A DNA stretch of 64,000 bases from Flaccisagitta enflata. Taxonomy: Eukaryota; Chaetognatha; Sagittoidea; Aphragmophora. Below, in pieces: positions 23,171 through 32,045 of the stretch. The number at the start of each line of letters is the position of its first letter. The first letter of the stretch is position 1. The DNA lies in NCBI GenBank assembly GCA_965153355.1, contig OZ231126.1, forward strand, positions 102,300,001 to 102,364,000, given 5' to 3'. The notes below the pieces were generated by a model that was not told the origin of the DNA, did not search any database, and saw only the letters and a list, made by a program, of their open reading frames with translations. The position numbers and the translations under genes were made by a program.

Positions 23171-24123
23171 TCTCTTTTATTACCCTGTAAGAAGCGGTTG
23201 ACGAGGTGCTGGAGCATACCGATTATCTGAAGCGCTCATCCAGTCAATTACAACATACAGACAGATACCGATCCATGGAACTATATCACTTTCATGCAAA
23301 AAAAAAAAAGAATCTGACAAGGCGCCTTCAAGAGCAAAGAAGATGCAGTTGACGACCCATTCCAGCATACCCTCCAGTAGGGACTGAAATTGTCAGACCA
23401 AACAACCAAATTGTTCAAAAGCTAATTATTTTATACATTAATATCAATTTTAAGGGTCTCCACAGACATTAATCATCAGAGTGACTCCTTTAAGCTCAAA
23501 ACTGATTTGCATCTTCAATATCTTGGGTGGAGAGGGCGATGGACGAAAATATTACAGCTAAAAATATTTCGCGACGGTTTTCCGGCATTCAGCACACAAT
23601 TTTGAGGTGGAATGAAAAAGAATTGGACGATGGTCTGTTTGTAAATGTATTTCCCATTTTTTACGAATCGTGCCAAGGGTTACTAACCACGGTAAATCGG
23701 TCACTGAACAAACCCGATGAATAAACAACCCGCCTTTTGTCAATTTTTGGTATCATATTCATACGAAACATATAAACTTATACTATTGTCTTAACAATTG
23801 TAGCGGACAACGGCGGTCGGCATCATGGCGGACTACAACCATAAATGGCCAAAAGCCGCAGGATGTTGACCATGACGACCAAGAAGGCTGTCACTCCGAT
23901 CTTCCGATTCAAATGAAAAGTGTGAATCTAAAATGATACTTAAATCTTGAATTGACCATGACAGATTTTTTTCGCAAAATGAAATCAACTGGAACAAACT
24001 GGTTACGCTAGACAAAGCATCAGGCAACAAGGGGAAGGAAGGCGCCAGACAAAAGGGGAGAGAAAAAAAATCAAGTCGACTTTTTATGTACAATTATATA
24101 CAACAGGCGTATAATCCAACTTA
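23171..24123. other. Non-coding stretch with inverted-pair copy B
   Basis: 23550-23700 is the reverse-complement partner of 19285-19430, including the CAECRKTVAKYF frame end on the minus strand. Around 23801-23845 the sequence GGCGGTCGGCATCATGGCGG has a start-codon-like context on the plus strand but no long frame follows. Otherwise nothing recognised. Confidence 0.45.
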
Positions 24124-24591
24124 TTACTTAACCAACTCGTCCTCTTTGACCGGCTCGTACTGATGCCAATTCAAAATTAGTGCCTCCAAACGATCAAACC
24201 TTCTTTCCACGTAGGAGCGAAATTTGCGGGATTCTTTCTCAACCAGTTGCTGGAAAGACAAGAAGTTTTCCTCCAGTTCTGCCTGACCCTTTTTCAGTTC
24301 TTCAATTGTAACCAAATTTCGCTCCACCTGATCGACTCCGGCGCTGGTCTGAATGGTACAACCTGCTGCTGTCCTGTAACAAAACTGCGTGGGTAATCTG
24401 ACCGCAGATGGATACCTTGTTTCTGCCATGAATGTGCGATTGGGAACCTCGGCGTCTGTCGCATCTACCGTAATTGAATCACCTATTTCTCTGACTGTTG
24501 GGATATGATTCTGCCCATTTCCACCCTGGAGAGCACGAAGTTGAACTAGTACTGCGGCAACATCTCGCATAGCAGCGTCATTGTCGCCCAT
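24124..24591 (-). CDS. Unrecognised 155-codon frame with predicted coiled coil
   Basis: An ATG-started frame read on the minus strand, with balanced amino-acid composition unlike the low-complexity frames around it. Residues about 85-145 are rich in Glu, Leu, Lys and Arg with heptad-like spacing (VERNLVTIEELKKGQAELEE and onwards), suggesting a coiled coil; the C terminus is acidic and Lys-rich. I recognise no domain or catalytic motif. The context is repeat debris, so a gag-like or ORF1-like transposon protein is possible, as is an exon of a host gene. Upstream on the minus strand there is no clear promoter. Length fits a small structural protein but nothing more can be said. Confidence 0.35.
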   Translation of the reverse strand: MGDNDAAMRDVAAVLVQLRALQGGNGQNHIPTVREIGDSITVDATDAEVPNRTFMAETRYPSAVRLPTQFCYRTAAGCTIQTSAGVDQVERNLVTIEELKKGQAELEENFLSFQQLVEKESRKFRSYVERRFDRLEALILNWHQYEPVKEDELVK

Positions 24592-25321
24592 TATGACCGA
24601 GTGTTAGGATTGCAAAAATGGCAAAAGCGGGGAGAGGAAAATTTAGGGCTAAAATCAAGCAGACAATGTCACACTAAAAATTCAAACTGGGTGTATAAAA
24701 CTTCAAGGATGAAGAAAAAACCTAATTTTGAGGGGGCGCACCCCCGAAGTAGGCACGTTCTTGGATCAATCCAAGAAGACAACCAATTCCACCGGAGGGC
24801 GCTCCCTGATATCAACAGTTTCTTTAACTGTAGGTCTGTAGCTCCACTGAAAGAACTGAAAAAATAACACCCGTGATTGCCACCTGATTATCTACAGAAA
24901 TGTGTACAATGGTAAAACGGCTACAGCTTGATATTTACTGTACATACAAATAGGCTCAAAAAGCCTAATGGAAATGGAGACTTATCTCTTGACTCATCAA
25001 GACGACAAAAGAAAAACAAGAATCTGTTCCTAGTTAAAATGAGCGATCACCAGCGAAATCCTAATGATAAAACGTGTGAGACGAGGATACAAGCAAATGC
25101 GCGATATGGAGATAAAAGACGCTTTTCTGAGCTTCACTTCCAATCTTTAATCTAGAACGGGCAAATTGAACAAAACAACCTTATGGTTTCTTCTTCAAAC
25201 TCGAGTCTAAGTCTTAATTGGACACACGCTTCAACAACTTTGTGTCTTTAGGCCTAGGAATGACGTTGTCCCTAAAACTGGGCGGAAGTTTCCAGTATCA
25301 GAAAGGCCGAGTAACCGAATA
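24592..25321. other. Stretch with no recognisable feature
   Basis: A/T-rich sequence without conserved frames, long repeats or RNA genes that I can see. Confidence 0.5.
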
Positions 25322-25684
25322 GTGGGCTCAATCCCGATCTCAAACCCACATTCTAACTATTCCTTTCCCACCTTTTTTCGTAGTACTGCCACTACTTGCC
25401 AACCGGCGCCGAGCCTTCCTTGCTATACTGCACCCAAATTCAATGGAAGAAAACATTCGATCGGTAATCTCAATGAAATAAAGTCACAGAATCTTGCAGG
25501 AGAGCCACGCGGTAGCGGCATGGGAACGCGCGAAGACTTAATGTCTTTCCCGGCCGATGCACCAGTAGGCAAAGAAGTGCATGCAACTACACGACAGTTC
25601 ACAATCATTATTTCTGGCTCAAACGTCGAGAAGCATGACGTGAGCTTGTATTCAAAATTTCAAGGCAATCGCATCATATTTTAG
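25322..25684 (+). CDS. Unrecognised 120-codon frame (doubtful)
   Basis: An open frame starting with GTG-AT-like context ATG upstream of SIPISNPHSN and running to a stop at 25684. G+C rises locally (25430-25620), and the complementary strand is also open over the same interval. Composition is not low-complexity, but no domain, membrane segment or catalytic motif is evident. The sequence after it contains a short direct repeat (CGCATCATATTTTAGAAATTACAGC, 25671-25727, twice). I treat it as a candidate only; a transposon-derived or transferred fragment is as likely as a gene. Confidence 0.2.
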   Translation: MGSIPISNPHSNYSFPTFFRSTATTCQPAPSLPCYTAPKFNGRKHSIGNLNEIKSQNLAGEPRGSGMGTREDLMSFPADAPVGKEVHATTRQFTIIISGSNVEKHDVSLYSKFQGNRIIF

Positions 25685-25739
25685 AAATTACAGCCAATTA
25701 CAGCGCATCATATTTTAGAAATTACAGCGATTTTTATAT

Positions 25740-26290
25740 ATGACGAGAAAAAAGAAAAACCGACAGTGTTTTTCTCCATTCTCTCACTGAACTTGCCCCC
25801 AATACAAATTTCAAATTTTTGAAAAAAAAAGTATTTTTCAGGGTATTGGATCTAGGCGAATTAAGTCATTTCCCATCGATTGCACCCTACTTTTGAAGAC
25901 CATTTTTCAAAAAACAATTTTATGATTTTTTTCTCTAAGGCCCCAAGTCGCGACAAAAAAAATTTCAAAGTTTTTTTGAAAAAGTCAAATTTCAAGATTT
26001 TGGATCTAGGCGAATTAGGTCATTTCCAATCTATTGAACCCCACTTATTTTTTTCAAAAAAAAATCTCTTTAGGGGCTTTTTTGGGGGCCCTTAGGGGCC
26101 CCTTAGAAGTTAGAAATTTTTGGCTTACTGAGAGAAAGCCGCGTAAGAAATCGAATCTCTGTCAAACAAAACTAAGAACATCTAGATTGGTGGTGATTTA
26201 CGTCTGTCGTGACCCTAGACACTTCAGGGGGCGAGTTTTTTTCAAACGGAGATGCAATTCCAGCCTTATAATTCTTAAGTTATAGCTCGT
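25740..26290. repeat. Diverged tandem duplication of about 155 bp
   Basis: The segment TTGGATCTAGGCGAATTARG recurs at 25853 and 26008, with flanking TCATTTCC and a downstream TTTTTTTCAAAAAA motif in both. The region ends with GGGGCCCTTAGGGGCC at 26083-26101, a short palindrome. No gene. Confidence 0.5.
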
Positions 26291-26706
26291 CCCCTACTTG
26301 TGTAATGAGGCCCCTAAAAGCCTCCAAAGACCACCCAAACAAACCCACGGACCTGACCTGACCATGCATCGGACTCAGTAGCAGACCAACAACCCACAAA
26401 CTCAACCTGCAAGAATGACGCCAAATATCTGCCCAAAATATCTCTCCTTAGGGCCGTTGACGTCCAAAAGAGACACCAAAAAGAGACACAAAAACCGCCA
26501 TATCCTTCAAGCCTCCTCTGGCTAAATGTTTGTATTACTGGAGTCTTTTCACTGTTTGTAGTATTGTTTTATTTCATTTCCGAGAGTTTTATTTCCTTTT
26601 ATTCCACCTATTTATTCACATCCTTCCATTTCATGGATGTTCGCTGGATCATAAAAATGTCACATAAAATGTCATAACAAGAGACGTCTTAATTGTCCAA
26701 GAGGTA

Positions 26707-27563
26707 CAGTGGGGTTTGTGGAATAACAGCCAAAACTGGAGGAAGGTATCTAAGTGTCTTAATTTCATTTTACAAACTTGATATTTGAAATATAAGTTGT
26801 TCACTTGATGCTTTTGTCCCTGAGTTTTTCGGTTGCTATGGAAACCAAAATCATTTTTTTGAACATTTACATCAGAGAAAAACTATCGTAAATTCTTGGA
26901 AACGACAATAACAAAGAAGTGGTACCCAGTTACAAGGCTCAAATTTCATCAGTCATTAAAAATTTAGCTTCCCTAGCCTTGAGAAAAGTATAAATATTTG
27001 CGCAAATTAATGCCGAGATATTTTCTACATTCCTGTTCCAAAATACAAGCAAGGAGAGAAAAGGATCTGACCTCAGAAATGAGGCTAAATTCAGCTAAAA
27101 ACGTACGACTGAAAAAGCGAGATGTAACAACTAGAATATCAATATTTTGACAAATATTATCAGGGAACATTGCTCAGAATTAAATTTGCTACAACTTTCC
27201 CACAGTATGTCCTGTAAGAATATTGCTCGTTTAGCCGTTGCTAGGGAGCGTCATATAGCGGTTGCTAGGTGTGATGCCCCCTAGCAACGGCTAAACGAGC
27301 AATATTCTTACAGAACATACTGTGGGAAAGTTTTAGAAAATTTAATTTTGAGCAATGTTCCCTGACAATATTTCTAAAAATATTGATATTTTAGTGGTTA
27401 TAAATGTTTGAAAAAATAATTTTGGTTTCCATAGCAACCAAAAAACTCAGGGACAAAAGCATTGAGTGAATAACTTATATTTCAAATATCAAGTTTGTCA
27501 AATGAAATTAAGACACTTAAATACCCTTCTCCAGTTTAGGCTGTTATTCCACGAACCCCACTG
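26707..27563. mobile_element. 857-bp Tc1/mariner-type MITE with long inverted repeats
   Basis: Left end CAGTGGGGTTTGTGGAATAA and right end TTATTCCACGAACCCCACTG, flanked by TA on both sides (26705-26706, 27564-27565). The arms continue inwards for hundreds of bases (for example AATATTGCTCGTTTAGCCG at 27221 and its inverse at 27287). TA duplication with CAGTG termini is the signature of Tc1/mariner. No transposase frame remains. Confidence 0.85.
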
Positions 27564-27819
27564 TAGGCGACTAACAACCGAGAAAAACCAAAGGTAAAGG
27601 TAAGCAAATACTGGACCGGTAGTCTTGTCATGATTCGATAAGGTGAGAGAGCGTCATTAGCCAATCAGCAATCAGCGTCTAGACAACAGAGCATGCGCGT
27701 ACGGGCAACGTTGAACAAATGTCTGCGCAACAATAAAAATACGGCAGGGAGAAAACAAAAGAGCAACGGCAACGGCCATCGAATCGTTTCATTTCGTCTC
27801 GCGCGGTCTCTACAATAGG
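27564..27819. promoter_or_regulatory. Possible promoter segment with 72-bp repeat, copy 2
   Basis: Contains GCCAATCAG (27660), a GCATGCGCGTACG G+C-rich stretch, CAATAAAAATAC (27731), and then the 72-bp repeat 27743-27814 identical to 18964-19035. A CCAAT box 70-80 bp upstream of an A/T box is promoter-like. This reading is tentative. Confidence 0.3.
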
Positions 27820-28580
27820 AAGAACGAAAAACAGAAAGAAAGTAAAACAGAAAGAAAGGAAGAAAGGAAAATGGAAAGAAAGGAAGGAGGAAAAATTTAA
27901 AGAAAGAATGAAAGGAAAATGAAAAGAAAGGAAGAAATCGAAACGTAAATAAAGGAAAACTTAAAGGAAAGGAAGAAAGAAAAATGGAAAGAAAGGAAGA
28001 ATAAAAAAATTAAAGAGAGAAAGGAAAATTGAAAGAAAGAAAAAAAGAAAAACAAAAGAAAGGAAGAAAAAAAAATGGAAAAAAGGAAGATCATAAAACA
28101 GACAGCAAGGAATAAAGGAAAACGGAGAGAAAGAAAGGAAGATGGATCAAAAGGAAGAAAGGAAAATGTAAAAAGAGGAAGCAAAGAAAATAGAAAGAAA
28201 GGTAGGAAAACAAAATGAAGGGAAGAAAGGAAAACGGAGAGAGAAGAAGAGAGGAAAACGGAAAAAAAGGAAGAACAGAAAATGGACGGAAAGGAAGATC
28301 AGAAAATGGACAGGAAGGAATAAATAAAGATGGAAAGAAAGAAAGGAAAACAGAAGGGAAGGAAGAAAGGTAAACGGAAGGAAAGGGGGGAAAAAGGAAG
28401 GAAAGGAAAATGGAAAAAAAGGAAAAGAGGAAGACGGAAAAACAAATAGGAAAAGAGGAAAAAGGAAAAACGGAAAAACGGAGAGGAAGAAAGGATGGAA
28501 GGAAAACGGAATGAAGAGAAGAAAGAAAACAAAACAAAAAAAGATTAAAAAACAAAAAAAAGGTAAATGGAAAGTAAACA
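27820..28580. repeat. 760-bp polypurine tract
   Basis: Plus strand almost wholly A and G (GGAAGAAAGGAAAA variants, period about 14-22). The minus strand gives long Phe/Ser/Leu frames up to 256 codons that are compositional artefacts. Such tracts can form triplex (H-) DNA and are prone to replication slippage. Confidence 0.85.
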
Positions 28581-28806
28581 AGGCCGGATACACGGCTACC
28601 CCAGTTGCGTGCGGGTGGGCAGGAGCAGTGCTGGAGAAGGTCACCAGGGCATCTGGGCAGGAGCCGTATGCTCAAAAAGCTCAAAAACGCCAAAAAAGAA
28701 AAAAGAGGACCGACCGACCGACCAACCGACCGACCGACCGACCGACCGACCGACCGACGGACCGACATAGCGGGGTGTAGAGTCGCGTAGCACGCGACTA
28801 AAAAGG
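28575..28806 (+). mobile_element. Hairpin-ended (GACC)n element, GTCGCG subtype
   Basis: Starts ACAAGGCCGGATACACGG, has the arm AGTTGCGTGC, GGGTGGGCAGGAGC, about 70 bp of (GACC)n at 28707-28765, then GTAGAG, hairpin GTCGCG-TAGCA-CGCGAC and TAAAAA. The 5' and 3' arms pair with one G.T wobble. Confidence 0.75.
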
Positions 28807-28847
28807 GAAAACGGAGAGAAAACACAAGTATATGGAAAGAAAACAAG

Positions 28848-28963
28848 GCCAAGTAGGCCAATAAGGTGCGACGTGTGGATCATCGAACGAACGCGTTACA
28901 GACCGACAGACCAACCGACCAACGGACACAGCCAGTTATAGAGGTGCTCTGTCGCACCTAAAA
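28848..28963 (+). mobile_element. Hairpin-ended (GACM)n element, GGTGC subtype
   Basis: Starts GGCCAAGTAGGCCAATAAGG with the arm AGGTGCGAC, a GACCGACAGACCAACC microsatellite, TTATAGAG, hairpin GGTGC-TCTGT-GCACC and TAAAAA. Almost the same layout as 3402-3519, from which it differs in microsatellite content and loop. Confidence 0.75.
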
Positions 28964-29354
28964 AGCTAGACAGAAAATCATTTTATTATCAATTATCAAG
29001 CAATTTTTCAATCGTCAGTGTGATAGAATTGACTTTTTTTCTTCTTTTGTTACAATGCACTTCACCTCTGTATCGTATAGTGCGTAGACTGAGTGGACAA
29101 AAGCGCGCCTTGAAAATGTTCGATTTAAAAACTGGCGTAGGGAAGTTTCAGGGGAAAAACTGTTTTACCGCATTGCTGCAAACGAAAGCAAAATTTTCTT
29201 AAACTTTTATAAACTTTTTTTGTTCATTTTGTGAGCAATGAAGATATAAGGAGTTGAAGGTTGCGCAAGGTCTCAATCTTTCACAAATAGCAACTCGAGT
29301 ATTTTTGCCAACTTACATAAAGATTCATCAAGGTCGGCAATATGACCAGCCCTA
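28964..29354. other. Stretch with no recognisable feature
   Basis: Unique-looking sequence; a short frame at 29020-29202 has no motif. Confidence 0.4.
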
Positions 29355-29705
29355 TTATGGCATGTATACGTACATTAAAAGCTTGAAAAGAGAGAGGAAA
29401 CCGGCGCACTGTGTGTGGGTCCAACTTTCACACGAGGCGACGGTGCATTGAACCCACTGATGCCTGTCGGGTTTTGCTAAACCGCAAAGAGCACACTCAT
29501 AATCGATGACTTCGTCCGCGATTGAAGGCTGAGAGTCTGGGAGCGGTGGCACAGTCGCAAATTGACGGATTGTATTAAGGCCCTGAGAGAGGGATGAAGA
29601 AGGTCTGGTTTGGGTCCTAGTACACGCTTTTCTTTTTATAAGAACACTGTTTACAAGAACATCAGTCTCAGATTTAGCCAAAAAATAAGAACATCTTAAG
29701 AACAT
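29355..29705 (-). pseudogene. PHD zinc-finger fragment
   Basis: A minus-strand frame of 116 codons. Residues 71-102 form most of a C4HC3 PHD finger: C71-x2-C74-x12-C87-x4-C92-x4-H97-x2-C100, with the usual aromatic W95 and the WVQC motif. The final Trp and Cys-Cys pair expected within about 20 residues is absent; after Gly102 the frame runs into unrelated hydrophobic residues and stops. Either an exon ends near 29400 or the gene is broken there. PHD fingers bind histone tails in chromatin proteins but also occur in ORF1 of some non-LTR retrotransposons, which I consider as likely here. No neighbouring domain was found. Confidence 0.55.
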
Positions 29706-30310
29706 GCTGAGCTTCAGATTTGAAGATGAGAATATATATTTTTAAAAAAGAAGTAAAATTAGATAAAAAACCCTGAATGATGAATACTTTGATAATGCTT
29801 TCTAAAATGATAATTCATTATTCATTAAATATCAATCTTACGTTTCTTTTTATTTAATGAATTTTTTTTTCACAATTGATGAAAATTTTTTTTTTTTACA
29901 ATTGCTTAAAAAACAAACTTTTATATTATTATGGATATATAATTAAAGAGATTATTTAATTAAAAATAAGAACATGTTAAGAACGTTTGAGCCTCAAAAA
30001 ATTGCTGAAAATAAGAACGCTGAGGCTGACTTTAAAAATCCATGTTCTTATTTAATGAAAAGCGTGTACGAAGGTTGTGGCCGTGGAGAGTTGGGTCTGG
30101 GTTCCCTTTGGCCGACGAGGTTGCGGCGTCAACATCATCGTCTATGGAGAGAGCCAAGGATTTGCTTACGTTGAGGCTAAAGTTGTGTCAATGGGAGACC
30201 GAACCAATAGCTCCGCCTCCACCACCACCTCCATCTTCAACGCCACCATCACCGACGTTGTTGCCCGCGTCTACCGTCGCTGCGTCGTCGGCGTTCATGT
30301 TTAATGTTCC
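29706..30310. other. A/T-rich stretch followed by overlapping weak frames
   Basis: 29706-30040 is strongly A/T-rich with nothing coding. 30042-30310 is open in several frames on both strands but leads straight into the (TTG)n array and shows no domain. Confidence 0.4.
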
Positions 30311-30313
30311 GCA

Positions 30314-30382
<69 letters not shown>
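30314..30382. repeat. (TTG)n microsatellite
   Basis: About 23 uninterrupted TTG units flanked on both sides by similar AATGTTCCGCA sequences (30302 and 30390), so the flank itself is duplicated. Asn/Gln/Leu homopolymer frames here are artefacts. Confidence 0.9.
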
Positions 30383-30492
30383 CATGTTGAATGTTCCGCA
30401 GTTGTGATTTTCGCTGGTACAGACGACTGTTCCGCCTCGCTCGCGGCCGAAGGAGACAAAGGACACCGAAAGTCACGTAGCGAAAGTCACGT

Positions 30493-31080
30493 AGAAGATG
30501 AATCATGATATCACTCCGGGTTTTTCTGCATTTTTGTGAAGGTCATAGGGATACAAATCAAGAACTATTCAGTGGAAAATCATCCCTAGAGCGCATTTTG
30601 AAAAAAAATCAAAAATTTGTAATTTTGGCTTCATTTTGCACAAAGAATTTTTCAATTTGGTCGGACTCTTTTTCTAACAGCTTATTATTTTTCCTGATGA
30701 AATTCCCTTTCATTCGATAGGTTGCAATATATGGTTTTGATTAGGAATTGAGTTTTCATATTTTAAGCCACCGCTTTAATTTTTGTAACGGTGGCTCAAA
30801 ATATGAAAATGTTATTTCTTTTTAAAACCATATAGTGCGACCTATCAAATGAAAGGGAATTTTATCAGGATTAACTATACGCTGTCGAAAAATTAGTCAG
30901 ACCAACCTGCAAAGTTATTCATGTATAATGAAGCTAAAAATTGTAAATTTTTGACTTTTTTTCAAAATGCGCTCTAGGGATGATTTTCCAAAGGATAGTT
31001 CTTGATTTGTACCCCTATGACCTACAAAAAAATGCAGAAAAACCCGCAGTGATATCATTCTTGTCACAAATCTTCTGTCA
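30493..31080. mobile_element. Palindromic MITE, family P, copy 1
   Basis: Left arm GATATCACTCCGGGTTTTTCTG pairs with the right-arm inverse around 31045-31070. Inner pairs include CATCCCTAGAGCGC (about 30580) with GCGCTCTAGGGATG (about 30970), and GATAGGTTGCAATATATGG with CCATATAGTGCGACCTATC. The centre is AAGCCACCGC...GCGGTGGCTC-like at 30765-30795. Other copies: 46300-46655, 57795-58240, 58640-60325. Confidence 0.75.
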
Positions 31081-31197
31081 GAAAGCAGTGCTGTTAAATC
31101 AGGTGCCGATAAGGCAGTAGTCCACTGTATTGTCAATAGAGGTAATTATCGTGCATCTTTTACCTAAAAATAGAGATGCTTTTAGATAGATGTAAAG

Positions 31198-31202
31198 ATA
31201 GG
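31198..31202. repeat. 5-bp target-site duplication (left) of the BEL element
   Basis: ATAGG here matches ATAGG at 40929-40933, directly outside the two LTRs. Five base pairs is usual for BEL/Pao. Confidence 0.85.
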
Positions 31203-31638
31203 TAGTGCCAGATTAGCCAATAGCGATGGCGTCAATGGAGAGTTTCTGCTGAATACCCAACTTGTAAACATGCACTACAAGATGCCTTTAGTTGGTCTGA
31301 CCGAATCTTGGAGAGAAGCTGACAAATAATTTGTCAGAAGGAAAAGAAACCGAGTTAAATGACAAATTGGCGAACATTGGCAGGGAAGATAATTTAAGGT
31401 GACATATTGGAGAAAGATGGTAGGAAAGACAAACGAACTATGGAAGGGCAGTGCGAAAAGGGGATTTGGCATGAAGATACTGCGATGACAACATTCAAAT
31501 AATCCATTCCATCATGCAATCACTCAATCACACTCTTTTCTCCTTTCTACAGATTACAAATTGGATATCGTTTATTAAAATAGTGTCCATCGTTTTTCTT
31601 ATTATCCGCCGAGTCTAGATTCCGTCCACCAACAAACA
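31203..31638 (+). repeat. 5' LTR
   Basis: Begins TAGTGCCAG and ends CCAACAAACA. Aligned at a constant offset of 9290 with 40493-40928. Canonical TG...CA ends are present if the first two bases (TA-G) are set aside. It contains the palindrome GACAAATAATTTGTC. No sure TATA box or AATAAA is visible. A 65-codon minus-strand frame inside both LTRs is incidental. Confidence 0.93.
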
Positions 31639-31922
31639 GTAATCTTAAATTCAAATCGATCTCTGCTATTATTGAAATCTATCGCTCAAATCGAGACCCC
31701 GGGGGTCGATTTGAGCCGTCCGAGAGAGTCGGACCGTCCGAGAGAGTCGGACCGTCCGAGAGAGTCGGACCGTCCGAGAGAGTCGGACCGTCCGAGAGAG
31801 TCGGACAACTACTGATACAACCGAGACCCAGGGGGTCGGTTGTGGGAAGCAAGACCCTGGGGGTCGTCTCCAGTGACTTGTCACAACACGCTCTTTCTTT
31901 CTCACTCTCTCTCTCTCTCTCC

Positions 31923-31990
<68 letters not shown>

Positions 31991-32045
31991 GAGCGATTTT
32001 TTTGTCGCGTTTTCATTGTGAACCAAGGAGAAACAAGAGATCATC
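31639..32045 (+). promoter_or_regulatory. BEL leader: hairpin array and CT tract
   Basis: 31684-31716 is a near-perfect inverted repeat (GCTCAAATCGA ... TCGATTTGAGC around CCCCGGGGG). 31717-31806 is five exact tandem copies of the 18-mer CGTCCGAGAGAGTCGGAC, each a hairpin with stem GTCCGA/TCGGAC and loop GAGAG. 31818-31842 is another stem (CAACCGA ... TCGGTTG). (CT)n occupies 31891-31987. The region lies between LTR and gag start, where packaging, dimerisation or translation signals of retroelement RNA normally sit. Confidence 0.8.

Noticed and set aside
27897-28861. Phe/Leu/Ser-rich frames that look like membrane proteins
   Set aside because: Complement of a polypurine tract; several frames overlap and composition explains them.
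30188-30506. Poly-Asn / poly-Gln protein
   Set aside because: Translation of the (TTG)n complement only.
31717-31806. Short direct repeats suggestive of a CRISPR array
   Set aside because: The repeats are contiguous with no spacers, in a eukaryotic retrotransposon leader.
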